Notes: generated from the sequence alone by a model not told the origin. 64,000 nt of DNA from Typha latifolia (GCA_019914945.1 CM034102.1:14559501-14623500); one strand, 5' to 3'. Shown: positions 11,848-26,100, numbered from the stretch's first letter. Made by a program: numbers and translations.

Positions 11848-13919
11848 ATGGGTCGAAGTCTGAGCCCGTTGCTCCGGCAGGAGCTAGCAAACCTCGATAA
11901 GGATGCCGACAGTCGCAAATCTGCCATGAAGGCACTAAAATCTTATGCCAAAGATTTGGACTCCAAGGCCATCCCTCACTTTCTCGCTGAGGTTTCAGAC
12001 ACCAAGGGGTCCGGCTCATCCCCAGGGGAGTGTACTATATCTCTTTACGAGATCCTTGCAAGAGTTCACGGCCGCAAAATTGTACCACAAATTGACAACA
12101 TCATGTCCACCATCATGTCCACCTTATCATTGAGTGGGGGATCTTTCCCCCTCCACCAAGCATGCTCGAAGGTTGTTCCTGCGATTGCTCGGTATGGGAT
12201 CGACCATTCTACCCCAGATGATGAGAAGATGAGGATAATTTGCTCCCTTTGCAGGCCTTTGTGTAATGCTCTGATGGGCCCACAAGAGAGTTCTGCCTCA
12301 GGGGCTGCTCTTTGCCTCAAGGCTCTTGTGGAATCCAACAACTGGAGATTTGCTTCTGATGAAATGGTTAATGACGTTTGCTTGAAAGTTGCAGGAGCAC
12401 TACATGAGAAAGCGACTCAGTCAAATGCTCATATGGGTCTAGTCATGGCTTTAGTAAAGCATAATGGTTTGATTACTGAGGCTTATGCGAGGTCTCTGGT
12501 GAGATCTGGCTTACAGATTTTGGCCTCTGGTGTTGCTGAGAGCAATTCGCAGAAGCGATTGTCTGCCATTCAGATGATTAATTTCTTGATGAAGTTTGTT
12601 GACCCAAGGAGTATCTCATCTGAACTTTCTAAGGTGGTGGACGTTATGGAGCAATGCCAAAACGACCGCATGCCTTTTGTTAGAGGTGCAGCATTTGAGG
12701 CATTGCAGACTGCAAAATCTATAGCAGCGCAAAAAGGGTCCAGACATGAAATTAGTTCGAGCCCCATCATGACCAACTTCCATAGGAGAAAAGAGAAGAG
12801 CCCATGTAGGAGTCCACAGGGTTCCAGTAATAATTTAAGTTCTGGGACTAATGGTTCTCCTGCTCAATTTTGTTCTCCAGAGTCACAGACTGTTGATTCT
12901 TCTATTACATATGATGCGTTCACCGACTCACCGATATCAGTTACGCAACCTTCATGCAACTTTGAGTACAACAGGCGTGCTAACAGGAGATTATGGAACA
13001 ATGATGTTGGCAATGTGGATGTATCTTTGAAGGATGGCTTGCTTCTCAGAGCCTGTTCAGGAAGTAGATATCTGGAAGATGATTTTGAGCAGTTCAGCAA
13101 TGGTGGGCTGAATGAAACCAACAAAGAGCACTTGGAATCGTTCTCTGGGTTTTTACCAGCCAGTTCCAACAGTGTAGTAACACGAGATACTACCCCTAGT
13201 CCTCAGGTACTTGTTGGTTGGATCATGTAGGATATAATTCTGCTTTTGTTTATAGTAGTAGAAACAGCATAATTATTATATTACCAAGAGAAAGGTTCAC
13301 TAATATTGCATTGGCTTTCATTTGTTGCCTCTGTGAAAATAATCATCTGAATCATTTCTTTATTGAAGAATAATTAAAGTAATTATTGATTATATTGGCA
13401 TTTCAGAGATCTCGACGGCAGGTAGGCATTGATGACATAAAGATATACACGACCCCTCGAAAACTCATCCGATCCCTCCAGAATCAGGGTGAAGCCAACC
13501 TGGGAGAAAGCGAAAGACAGCTAACTGGGGTGGTTGTGGGTTCGTCATCATGCAATGTGGAATGGAATGAAACAGTGGCATCAAAAGGAGACAGTCAATC
13601 TCATCATTTAAACTGTAAGGCTGAAGAAAATGACATAGAAGATAGTGTATCTATTAGCAATCAAGACGCTGAGCTTGTCCCAGATGGCAATGAATCAGTG
13701 TCTTCTACTTGTGAAGTTCCTGAAAATAGTGTTTGCCAAGCATCATATGAGGTTGACTCTGAAGAAAATGTTTCCGTCACCAAGAGCACAAAAAAGATCA
13801 GATACAGTAAAACAGTTCAGAGTATTGTTTGGAGCCTAACCTTGATTTTCTTAGTCATCGTTCTTCTGTCAATGAGGATTGACAATGATACTCCTGTGTT
13901 TGATCTAGTTCCGACTTAA
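11848..13919 (+). CDS. SINE1: SINE1-like KASH protein with ARM repeats
   Basis: Two coding exons, 11848-13206 and 13407-13919, 623 aa. The start is the ATG of MGRSLSPLLRQEL; an upstream in-frame GTG sits at the acceptor of a 5' UTR intron (11392-11839). Residues ~1-290 form the helical ARM-repeat region of plant SINE1/2, proteins that bind actin and sit in the outer nuclear membrane. The middle is Ser/Asn-rich. The tail has one membrane segment (IVWSLTLIFLVIVLLSM, ~residues 593-611) followed by a 12-residue lumenal end DNDTPVFDLVPT. The terminal VPT is the plant KASH signature that inserts into SUN proteins across the perinuclear space. Length is a little over that of Arabidopsis SINE1. SINE1 versus SINE2 cannot be settled from the sequence alone. 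Confidence 0.92.
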
Positions 13920-14914
13920 TGTTGCTATTTATAAGCTGTGTTTTAGTTGGTATGTGATCCATGCCTGATGATGTATGATTGAATTCATTAGTGAGCTCTA
14001 TGTAGACAAATTTGGTTTTAAGTTTGCCTAATTAAATAGGTAAGATACTAAAGATTTCAAATCGGTGTGCTATGTACGAATTGGTACTTTGCCCACAAAG
14101 TAATTGTTTGTTAGCCTAATTTTCAGAACTTGTTTAAGAATTGTTTTAAGAACTTGTTAGTAAGGAGTCCAGTAAGAGTTTTTTTTTTGTCCTATTGCTT
14201 TCATCTTGTTCATTGTCTTATTCAGCCTTAAGTTTGAAATTTTGAGCAGGCAGCTTCCTCATTATTGATGTTGTAACTGCATACTCCTCTCACAAACACC
14301 TTTATCTTCGGTACAGCAATCTACGATTGTATGAAGGTTTCAGCCAAAAGAATTATGCAAAATTTTGTTGCTCTTTAGGATAAAGAAAAAATGGGAAGCG
14401 CATTCACACGCAAACATACACATGATGACTATGGATACTGGTTAGGATATATCCATAATCATAGATTTCTCCATGTATGTATGTACGACAGGAATCCTCC
14501 AGAACTTGTTATGAAGGGCCCATCTTGACATAAATGCAAGACAAAAATTATAATCTGATTAACTGGCAAGAAACAAAATGCTATCACCACTTACACTTGA
14601 TCTTCTGTTCAAGGACAAATTTTCTGATACATAAAGTTAGACTTTTGCCATCATATCGAAAGGCAAACTGCAAATCATACATTCAGGAAAAAAAAATGAA
14701 AGAATAAAAAGATCCTACATCAGGACGATCTAAAGATCAGAAGCTAATGTCATACATATTGCGCAACTCATAAAATGCTCTTGCTCAAGCCACTACAAGA
14801 TTCAAAGTTTTGTATGCCTTACACCTAGATATGGAAACAACCTAGCCACCACATTTTAGCGTCAATTTTGGCTATTGTTGAATCTGAAAGCACCTTCACG
14901 CTCATATACACAGA
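13920..14914. other. Convergent 3' region between SINE1 and CCT8
   Basis: About 1 kb between two facing stop codons. It should contain both 3' UTRs and poly(A) sites. AT-rich, with no reading frame, RNA gene or transposon end that I can support. Confidence 0.5.
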
Positions 14915-17900
14915 CTAATCCTCATCTATGCCAGCTGGTTGATATCTTCTTGGGCCACCTGCTGGCTTTGCCATTATGATCTGCAAATGATGCAAATATT
15001 ACAACCAGAATATCAACTAAGAAGTGCACACATAAAACCCCCTGCAGGATCCTGAAGGCAGAAAACGTCATATTTCAGGCTATAAAAAAAACAAAGGATA
15101 GAAATGTCATTACCTGATCGACCCGAAGAACAGTACAAGCAGCATCAGCAGCATATTTTAGTGCAAAGGACCTGCTTGAGAGAACTGTTAAATTAGCCCA
15201 TTCTTCATCATATCATGCATCAGCAGTCTTTTGGGTTACAAATAGATGCAGAAAGAGTCTTGCCTATTTGACATGAATGTTGCAGAGTCAAAATTCTAAA
15301 ACTACTACTATGTTTACTGACACAGGAAGCACTTAAAGGACTCATGGTTGTTACAAGGTTCAAACATCCTACAATATTTGTGACAAGTTCTTTCAGTCTC
15401 TACAAGATCAATGACGATACTAGAACTGCAGATTTTAAAAAACTTAGAAGAAAATACTGTTATGACAGTAAAGTTTCCATCTTCACACCTCCAAGAAGTG
15501 CACTTTGCCACATATGCTGAAAATTAGAGAGCCAATATTTATGTATATCTTCATTTGCAGAAGAAGCAACATGTATTGCTGACAAGTAAAGCCACAATTA
15601 AATTTTCCATCTTACTGTAGCATAATAATTCAGAAGACATTAGTAATTACTAGCTGATGATTGTGACATGACAGATATTACTCGCATAATGCTAAGCCTC
15701 ACCCAAGAAAACTTTATGGAGAAGAAAGAAATCCCCAAACACATTGCAGACAATTTCCATAAAAAGAGCAAGGCGTTAGATCTTATCATTCCAAACATTG
15801 GGCCAAGGATTGCCATCCCACAAAAAAACCTTTTAATACATGTTTTTTAGTTTGAATATATACATATATATTAAAGCTTTTTATTCTCAGATAGTGTTGT
15901 AAATGACCTATGCCATTAAAGGTATAACAATAGTCAAATAGAAATATGATTTAGTACATAATATAATTGGATACGTTTATTAGCTAAAAATTGTAATATT
16001 CGGATTTAAATCAAATCATTTGGAGTCGATCTAACATGTTTCTATATCAATTTTGACTCAATTTGAATTATTTGACATATAAATTTGACATATATATTTT
16101 TTAATTTGGGGGAAATCAATTTTTTTTCGTTGACTCCTACAATATAAAGAATATCTATCATAGATCTAAAACAAATATGCTAGAACTACCCTTACAAATA
16201 ATAAATCTAGCAAACCCAAATTAGTTTGTAAAGTTTAAGTAAAACAAAAAAAAAAAATAGGAATGAAAGAAAAATTTATCTTTTGATGGGATTTGAAGAA
16301 GAAATCCTAAGTTTCTCCTTAATCTCCTCTCTTTCTCCTCTCCCTTTCTCTCATTTCAACATTTTTTTCTTAGTAAAGTGGCTGCCAGAGGCTCAAGATC
16401 TCTTTGACTAACCCTTAATGAGTTAACAAGTTTTAGGCAACACGTGCGACACAAAGCCGTGTCGGTATGGCACACACCCTTGTCGATTGGACGGGTCGGC
16501 TCTGCCTAACACAGGGCTGTGCTAGTGGAACAACCTATTTTGAGTATCAATTCTTCATCTGTACAGTAGGTGTCGGTCAGCATAACCATCCTTGTATTAG
16601 GCCACTAGGTTCAACAGTAAGAAAATGAGAATTTGAATTTACAGAAAATGGGATTGACAAGTTCATTACTCTTATCCCCCAATAATAAATTTACAGATGA
16701 AAATATCTGTGCTACCACTAAAACCATCTACTAAATCTGTTAAAACTCAAAAGGATAGGAAGCAACCATTCTGCATCAACATTGAATACTGCTTGCACAA
16801 CTTGAGAAATGCTATCCTAAACTATAAGATATTCAATAGTGTAGATCTCTAGTACACGACATAATTATAACATATTAAGAATGAAAACAATATAGTAAAG
16901 CTATTGTCAACGGCAATCCAAGAGAATAGTATATATTACAAGATCTTAAAAAGTAGAGAAAGGCTCACTTGGTGAGGTAGAGGTCCCAAATGTTCATGGA
17001 TGAGATATCCTTGCAGACACCATCCTCCAAGTCAATACCAACTTTGGTATTTCCAGCAGCATGTTCAGCATACAATGAAGATATTATCTCCATGGCATTT
17101 AGGCCAGCATTTTCAGATAATGTCTTAGGCACCATTTCAAAGCTTTCAGCAAATTTTGCAATTGCATGCTGATCCAATCTGGAAAAGTGAGCACTTAGAC
17201 ATATGATAATATTTTTTTTTTAAATTGCATATATAGTTATAGGACTAGCTTTGTGATATTGAGCCTCAGAACCATTTCATTGCATTAATTGTTAACATCA
17301 CAAAAAAGGTGGGCATGAAAATTATGAGAGCCATCTGCAGACAGCATATATGCATCATCCAATGACCAGTGGGAGAAACTCACAAAGCCCAGCCACACAA
17401 ACCCATCTGCCGCTGTATTACATATACATATGTGTTTAGATGGAGATGGGAAGCATGATGTCATATGAGGTTCATAAGGTTAATCAAGGAAATATCCTCT
17501 TGAGGTCTGTGAAGAGCACTCATAGGGTTAAAATGATTAATTGCAACATAACTAGCCTAGATTTCTCATCTAGCAAATTGAGAACTACATACAAAATTAT
17601 ATCGCAGAAAGATTACACAAACAACATTTGAAAAGAATGACTAGCTACTAAAACTTAAAAACAATTCATCAACCTTCAGGTTATGACGAGCAATGGAAGA
17701 TGCAGAATGAAATAAACTAGTTGGAGGACAACAAAAGTAGCAAAGGAGATGAAAGGTTCAAATAGAATCCACTTGGCATAAATGACAAGTATAAACTAAC
17801 ATATTTACCCACCTAAAAAGTTATTACCTACTGAAGCAACTGGAACATAAGTATAACAAATTAAGACTAGCCAAGATAGCCAAAGAATTACAGAACAGGC

Positions 17901-20900
17901 AATTATACTAAAAGACGATACTCAGCTCAATGATGATATCATAAATAAGATAAAATTGCAGAAGACTTAGAGCACTTGACAAAGAAGTTCAGGAAGGAAA
18001 TTGATTTGCATAATAAGACAGAAAGGATTCCCTAATACATAACACTAGCAAAGAAGACTTATTAATGCTTATATTCTTCATCAAATATTTCAGAACATAT
18101 AATTAGATCAGAATCAGAAAAGTGAATACCCTGTTTCCTTCAAAGAGAACTCTCTCAACTTTCTAGCTAATTCAATCTCTGTCGCAGCAGCCCCAGGAAT
18201 TATCCGACTGTCCCTGCTCATTGCCTGCCAGGGGCAATAACAATGTCACAGAAAGAAAGAGACTAAAACAACAAAGACAAACTTGCAATAGCTAGAAATT
18301 TTACCAACACAAACAATTCAATACTTATCATAACAAGCCATTAAACATTACAAAAAAACCAGACCTTGTATGTATTAACACCATCGTCAACAGCCCTCTC
18401 AAGGTCATCTAATATACTGTCAGTACTACCTCGTAAGACCACTGTAGAAACCGAGTTTCCACCTTCTTCATTTTTCACAACAATGACCTATCAAACATAA
18501 GGAAAGATAAGATGTGATTAAAAAAGCAAGTTCTCTGGGAATATACATTTACACGAAGCATGTAAGATAACGTACCCGAATGCCACCTATTTCTTCCACT
18601 GAAATAGAGTCAGCATATCCCAGCTCATCGGGATTTGGTTGGGTAAGTTTCAGCTGTTTCATATTTGCATTTGGATGAGATAGAAGCAACATGTACTGAT
18701 GTACCAAAAGGAACTTTCAGTAAAAAAGCTTACAAGAGCTACAGCACCAGTTGTACGACAGAACCTTCTTAATTCAAACTTCGAACTGATTTTCAGAACC
18801 ATGAGTCTACAGTACAAACACATCCAAGAAAAGTTTCATTAATCATACATAAATGCAATTCAGGAAAATATGCCGAATAATGTAGCTTCACTTACTTGTA
18901 ACGCTCACAAAAATGCAAAGCCATGTCACCTACTGCAGCTCCGCTAACAACAACCTTGGCACCTGAGTCAGCAACAGCTTTAATAAGCTCCTCAACTTTA
19001 GCTTCCTCAGTCTTTGCATAATTCTCTAGCTGCAAAAAGCATATGACAAAAAAGTTTCTCATGAATTGGCATCAGACCACCCATTGCTCATCAGATCTTA
19101 TTGTTTTATATTCCTGACTTCCTGTGTCCTTATAAATCATAACATATCTATTATTTTTCTTACAAGTTAAATTTATATCATAGAACTGGTTGGCATAAAT
19201 ACCTGCTCGGCACTTTGGATTAGAACAGTTCCCTTTGTTTCTGTTGCAGATGTATCGATACCTCCAACAAATACAGCAATCTAGAAAAGTGTATCATCAG
19301 AATATGAAATCAAACATTTGAAACTACAAAAAATAATATGTTAACATAGAACATATAGATCACTATCAATATATCCCCTAAAGGATTTTAGCACAACTCT
19401 GCAATCAAAATAAATTTCAGGAAAGGTTTTCATCAACATAAGTAGTCAAAACAAACAATCATAACATCAGACTTGACAAAATAGATTATCTCTTCAGCCT
19501 TATCAGTTATCACATACATGTGTAACTTTGAACTGGCAATGCTCAGCTTAACAAACATTTATGCTTAGAAGGGTGAACTGATACTAGCAAAGCATGAACC
19601 TTTGCACCAGTTGTTCTTATGACAAAGTCATGAATTTTAACCAGAACTACGAGAAGAATCCTTAAAATTCGGTTATATAGACAAATTGAAGGTCTTGAAA
19701 ATTGTCAGTCCAGATAATCAAATGCCCATAATGCAATTGCTCTAGAAAGAAAAGCGAAAAGTAATGGGCCTCACTAAGAAGATTGAACAGATGGAGAGAA
19801 AAAAAAATATAAATCTGCAGGGCTCAAAACTGGTAGAAAACCATTTACTCCTTAATTAATTTCGAACTTTCAATGTCGGGGCCAATAACCATGTCACAAC
19901 CTAGGCCAAATGTGTTGCTCAGTTTACCTATATCAACATTCTCTCTGACATGTCTGAGCACATATGCGGAACCTATGTCTCATGTGAACAGAAGGTTGTT
20001 TTCAAAAGGGCTTTCTGCTTTCCTTAGAACAGTACCAAGAAGAGAAAACATGCAGTTGTGCCTTTTGTGCAATATTCAGCAATGTACAGAACTACATATT
20101 GATAAAAAAAATGAAAATACCTTTGCCTTCTCCGTCCTTTTTATACTTCCAATAGCATCATTTTTCAAGACCATACCACGGACTACTGTAGAATTGTCCA
20201 AACCACCTCCAAGTAGCTTTGCAACTCGAACATTGTCCACATTAAAATTTGCTGGATTTTTTGGACAGACTTGAATACATGCCTGAGATGCAGCAATGGA
20301 TCATGCACACAATCAAGTGAAACAACAATTATATCATTGAAATGATAAATTCGGTTTAGGATCAAAGTAACTCACATCAGCAATAAGAGGGCACAAAATA
20401 TCTTCTTGGCCATACTGCTTGCTAGCAACAGCAGATTTCATCCGGGAAACAACTTCTTCTTTGTTCCTCACATCCATGGTTTTAGATCCTTCCTCTACCA
20501 ACTCCTCTAGATTTTCAACTGTCTGTTTATTCAAAACGACATATGCAGCATCAGACCCACAAAATATTTAATTCAGTAATGTCAAGCCAGCCAGTAATAG
20601 AATGAAGAACCTTATTGATGGCCTTTGTATAACCACTAATTATTTCACTTGGGTGGAGCCCCATCCTTATAAGCTCTTCTGCCTTTTCGAGTAGTTCTCC
20701 AGCAAAAGATATTGTGAGATTAGCCCCATCCCCTATCTCCTCCTGTTGAGCCTTGCCTGCTAGCACCAAAATCTTGGCAGCAGGGTGCTGGACCTCAAGC
20801 TCATTCACAATAGTTGCAGCATCATTTGTTACAAAAAGCTTATCCAAATGATTGATGACCATCTTATTCATACCTAAATAATTTAAAAAGGACTGTAGAT

Positions 20901-22010
20901 GAATGTAAATCCAATAAGAACCCAAAAATATGCAGAAAATGACCATAAAAGGCCATAAAAGTGTTGCATTTCCCATTTAAAGGATGAAATGGGATGTATA
21001 ACAGAGAATTGCAAGCGTCGTGGAATCTGTCTGCTATGCATTCACCTAAATGCAGTGAAAATGTACAAAAAATCAGCAAACAGCCACCATTGCCAGGATT
21101 GCACCAAGATAATTTATTCGAATAAGGAGACAACATCAAGTCTGGAATTAAGCTCCATTTTGTTCCTTGCCTAATCAATTCTAGGGATGAATATAAACTC
21201 TGAATCCAAAGCCTGTCATCTCTCTACCTCATCTAAACTAAAATATCATCTAGAGCACTGTCCAGATGGTTGCACTCTTGGCTTGTTTGAACCTTAAATG
21301 CAACCGAGAAGATGGTTCACTCTACCACCAACTGCTCTTTATAGAATCCATTGCTGGTCTCTACTCACGATCTAGCCCCGTTATTTTGCAGGGGAAAAAA
21401 GATTGATGATGATATGGCATACAATACATGACAATCACATAATTCCATTATCAAAACCACTTGTCTAAAGCTGTCTTTTTCTTTTCAGAATGCAAGGATC
21501 ACGATATTAGGTCACGTCTCTCTTGTATATCTTACCAAATAGAGTAGCAGTCCCATTTTTCACCATTTTTATCCTCAGTATTAGACGTATGATTACCATG
21601 CGGCATCTCATTGTAGTAAATGTCGCAAGTTTCAAATTCCTTTCCACTTTCGCTAGCCCTTTTCCTCGACGGATAAAATAACAACAGACACTGCATGATC
21701 TGATAGCACCCCTAACCTCCAACAGCGGCAATTCCCACAATCACTCAGAAATCTAGTCACGATCCAATTCATATACAATCAAGAAATTACATACTAAAAG
21801 GTAAAAGCACTAAAGGCCCTACAACCAAGGTGGCATCAAGATCCTTATAAAGACGGAAGGGAAAGATGGCTGACCGTTGGGGCCAAGGGAGGTGCGGGTG
21901 ATGACCGAGAGCTCCTTGCATGCTTCGATGTTCTTGAGAACGGCCTCGTCGAGCCCCGATAGGTGTTTGTGCCCTTCCTTGAGCATCGACTGGATCCCGT
22001 ACGGCTGCAT
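14915..22010 (-). CDS. CCT8: T-complex chaperonin subunit theta (CCT8)
   Basis: Thirteen exons: 22010-21875, 20873-20611, 20522-20376, 20282-20121, 19280-19203, 19029-18896, 18806-18734, 18653-18576, 18487-18365, 18224-18130, 17178-16969, 15171-15114, 14980-14915; 540 aa. Theta is one of eight paralogous subunits of the cytosolic TRiC/CCT ring that folds actin, tubulin and other clients using ATP. Nucleotide-pocket motifs are present: TSLGPNG (~40-46), NDAAT (~62-66), GDGANLT (~93-99) and GAAATE (~409-414). Theta-specific stretches include MQPYGIQSMLKEGHKHLSG at the N terminus and ACIQVCPKNP. The end is ...MAKPAGGPRRYQPAGIDED. The first ATG in frame starts at MQPYG; in-frame codons upstream offer only TTG. 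Family length is about 540-550, so it looks complete and intact. Confidence 0.96.
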
Positions 22011-22095
22011 TGGAAACACAATCTTCGCTGCACTCCTCGCTTCCTTCCCGATCCAAGAGATGGGGAGCAAGCGAGTCCTGCTGCGATCGTCGGAG

Positions 22096-22098
<3 letters not shown>

Positions 22099-22134
<36 letters not shown>

Positions 22135-22140
22135 CACCAC
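22099..22140. repeat. Trinucleotide microsatellite in CCT8 5' UTR
   Basis: About ten TAC/ACT triplets run directly into CAC/ACC triplets on the plus strand; in the CCT8 transcript this would read (GTG)n(GTA)n about 90-130 nt upstream of the ATG. A natural length-variable site in or near the leader. Confidence 0.8.
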
Positions 22141-22160
22141 GGGAGAAGCGGCGAAATACA

Positions 22161-23112
22161 ACGGACTTGAGAAAGCCCTAAAACTTTCAAACTGGCCAAT
22201 ATGGGCACATTCGTCAGCCCAAAATTAGTCCATTATGAAGCCCAAGTCTGGCCTATTAATTCACAACTTACTGGTGATGGTTCCTACATAAAGATAGTGC
22301 GATAAATAAATAAATAAGAAAGTAAAAGTGATATACTCTTTATGCAGTTATAATCTAGATATATACTAACCATTCATCAACAGAGTTAATAAAGACCTTA
22401 TACTCTGCACGATCATTTGGAAGCATTCCTCATTCGAAGAATAATCGACCAAAAATACTCGTTTCGTTTCAACCATAACATGCTTAGAATCTCTCGCCTT
22501 GGAGACCATGATAGACAAAGGCAGTTAAAATAACAAGCAAAAGTATTCCTCAATGCCAACGAGGGTACAAGGATCGTAGAAGGAAAGCAACACAAGTGAA
22601 GCTGAAATATGCCCACAAAAACAGCTCTCGGATACAATCCAATAATCCTTGGTATCGAGTTCTGATTGACTATATAGATTGGCCAATCAGCCAACCATTA
22701 GGCTAGATAATCTCTTTGAGATGATTAATGTTCATAAAGATCCATGTAAAACTTTGTTGGACAATCATCAAAAGCAAAATAAAGGAACTCAAGAGGATCC
22801 ACCCTCTGTTATAATACGGCCAAAAGTTACCCTTTACAGAGATAAAGAATGGCTTATATTAACTCTACAAAAGCACAGACAAATATAGTTACATTTATCC
22901 AGCAGCACCGAGTGAAGTACATTACAACATCTGACTAAACAAAATTTATTCTTCCCTATTGCAAAGATACCATCCATAAAATGAAGTTAGCAAGACTGAA
23001 CAATAAGCATATCCTTCTAGTCAAGGACAAGTTTTGACAAACCAATTCACTGCAGACTACAGCCAACTGAAGCCACGGATGCTATCGATGCTATGGGAAC
23101 AAGAAGCTTGCC
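22161..23112. other. CCT8 promoter / NAR1 3' region
   Basis: About 950 bp between the CCT8 leader and the NAR1 stop codon, both on the minus strand. It should hold the CCT8 promoter and the NAR1 3' UTR. Apart from a short (AAAT)n run near 22302-22318 I see no distinct element. Confidence 0.5.
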
Positions 23113-26100
23113 TCACCAGTTGTGCAGCTGTGAAGCAATACTCTTCACCACCGGGTGGTATTCCGTGTGTAGATACCTTATTGCCTTCTCTGAACCAGGT
23201 TGTCCAAGCCACTCATCATACAATCCTTTCACAAGAGGATTATCAAAAGGGTTGGCAATTAATACCTGTTAACAAAGAGAAAGATATTAACCATAAAATA
23301 TCCAGGAGAAGCAACTCTTTCTCCAAGCTGACCACAGGAAAACAATTCAGAAATTCAAAGTCCGCAAAAGTGATTTTGGATTTATTGCCAAAGAGAGGGT
23401 ACTATGTGTTTCTCACAGTCTCACACCCTCATGTCAATATTATATTGTCTATGTATGACACGGAACCATAATATGATCAGAAATACAAAAAAAGGAAGCC
23501 AGAAGAAGTAATGGCATATCAAAGAAATTATGAGAAACATGGTGCAAAATAAAGCAACAAGGTCAAGGAAATGAGTTTTCCAAGAGCAGTAAACACGCCT
23601 GGTTTCCCAGCCGAAGACTTACATCTTGCATATATACATTCTCCAGTGACTGGATAACATCTTTGGCAGACTGACCCATCTTTGGTTTTATCTGACCTCC
23701 ACCATTCAGGCAACCTAAATATGAGATATTATGAAGAATTGAAGATTTATACATGTTACATAACTTCTACAGTTCCGCTATAAGATATTAAGGTGTAAAA
23801 GAAAGTCTCAACTTCAACTCTTTCAAGTGAAGGTACCTGAAGGGCATGCCATAACTTCAAGAAAGTGATAGTCACATTTCCCTATCTTAATTTTCCTAAC
23901 AACATTTTGCAGATTCCTGAATCCATAACAAAGTGCAAACTTCAATACTTGCTTGCCTTCCACCTGCATATAGGACGAATTGCTGTAGTTAAATGATATT
24001 ACTTTAATCATTATTTTTGAGTAATTAGCGAAAGGGCAAAATGCCTTCAACAAGACAGAAGATGAAGATATGCACACCTCAAGTGTCACTTCACGAAAAT
24101 CTGAATTCCGTATAATTTTGAAGTCAACTGGACCTTCAATATCTCTACCAAATAGTGTTTTTGCAGCATGACGGAAAACAGTTTCCGCATAACCTCCAGA
24201 GCCGCCGGAAACCCCATAAAGATGCCCTTCTTCATCAACATTAGTTAACCTAGGTTAGAAAGACATCGGTTAATTTTCCTAAACCAACATAAGTGATGTA
24301 AATATTACATCTCAATTCCCCTATGCAGCATGGTAAAATGACTTCACATATATAAAATGCAACCAGATGGAGTCATGCAAATCATCTCCACAAAAGGGGA
24401 AAAAAGAGACACTAATCCTATAATAACTACAAAAGGAGATCTCAGGGAAGCAGATTCATCACAAACTCAAAAAACCAATTTCTCGATAATATAAACATCA
24501 AGCATACATGTATTAATGGGAAAAGATAAAAGTACATGCAAAACACACAAGAGCCTTACAGTCTATCAAGTGGAGCTTCTTCCAAGGCCTTGAAATCAAT
24601 AGACTTTGCCTGCAGCAGTGAAGAAGAATAGTTCCATTAGAAATGTTATTTAAGATTCCTATTTTCATAATAAAAGATCAATCTAGAATAGAGTGATGAA
24701 AAATCATGATTCACCTGTATCAAATCCAACACTTCACCAGACGTCAGCACTGAGTCTACCTCTGCAATCCTCATGCTTAAATTGTCATCGCCAATTTCTC
24801 CGGGATCCAAAGAGAAAACAAAATCATCCCTGACAGCTTCTAGCTTTTTATCATAACAAGGCATTATCGTGACATGATAAACATTGTCTGCCCTAAAATA
24901 TAAGCAAACATGGTGTCAATTTGACATACTATTAAGCAAAACAAGAAAAGCACCAAATCTGTTAACCCATCATATAAAAATCTATATATAAGTTCTAGCA
25001 TATTTGTGGCTAAATACCAAACTAGAGGTTTAATTGATTGTTTCAAGAAAGTTCCCCACAGGAGAGGAAAGGGAGATCTAATCAAGGTTTGAAGTTTCAC
25101 CCAAGGCGAAACAATAACAGCCAAAACTTAATGAAAACTAAAGCCATTGGTTAAGGCCGAAACTATAAAGATTTCTAGTTTTAACATTTATTTTGAACCA
25201 CAATAGATTAAAACCGTTGTATTTTGACTTAAAATATTCATCTTTTTCTATGAGTAAAAAAATGGAACCAACCGAAAGCGAAACTTCAAACCATGTCATC
25301 TAATATCCCACTTCAATCAAAGCGTCAAATAGGAAGATGAGTTATACTGCTTCACAAAAGAGAAAAAAAATCAGAACTTAATGAGACCAAGCAAGTTCAC
25401 AATCTGATAATGTAAAGGAGTGTAGTAATCATTCACAATTATGTATCTGATATCAAGTAGATATTGGAATACTTCACAAATAACATTTCTTTTCTATGTT
25501 AATGCCTTATCTTTATCAAACATAACACTTTTTTATTTCTAGAATCTTTCAAGTCATCGTAAGGCAAAACAAAATACTTACATCTTCAATGAGATAAAAA
25601 GGTTCTCAAGATGAGATGCAAATATAGATGTTATCATCAAGTATATCTGCAGAAAAAGAATCATACTTACATGAGACCCAGTTTTTGAATTATGTGGTGC
25701 TTGACGGCAGATCCAATAGCTTGTTGGGGACTCTTCACAGAGGAAATATAGGGTAAGATATATGATCCAAGTGTCTTTTCAGCATAGCATATCCAACCTG
25801 GGTGAAATAAATATTCTTATCATAAGTTAATAAGGACATGGGTTTAGCATTTTCAGTTGCAAAGTTGAGAAGCAAAAAATACCTATAAACAAAAGGTTAT
25901 ATGCTTGCTTAGTATGTATCTATGTATTCCACTTAACTGAGCGTGGAGTGGAAATATACAAAAAAACGAACAAAAGAAGAAAATAAACAATATTAAGGGT
26001 GTTAGCAGCCAACTACATGAAGTGTTAAGATTGCATCCTTTTGCAGTCTTTCCACTTCAAATTGGGATTCTACAGGCCAGTAAGTGGCAGTCCAGATCAG

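Noticed and set aside
16430..16620. GC-richer patch in the CCT8 11th intron that might be a transposon fragment
   Set aside because: Repeated GTGTCGG/GGCACAC-like words are suggestive, but no ends or target duplication could be found.
21787..22228. Several overlapping ORFs on both strands around CCT8 exon 1
   Set aside because: Only one frame continues MQPYGIQSMLKEGHKH...SLGPNG into exon 2; the others are poly-Val or poly-Thr translations of the triplet repeat.
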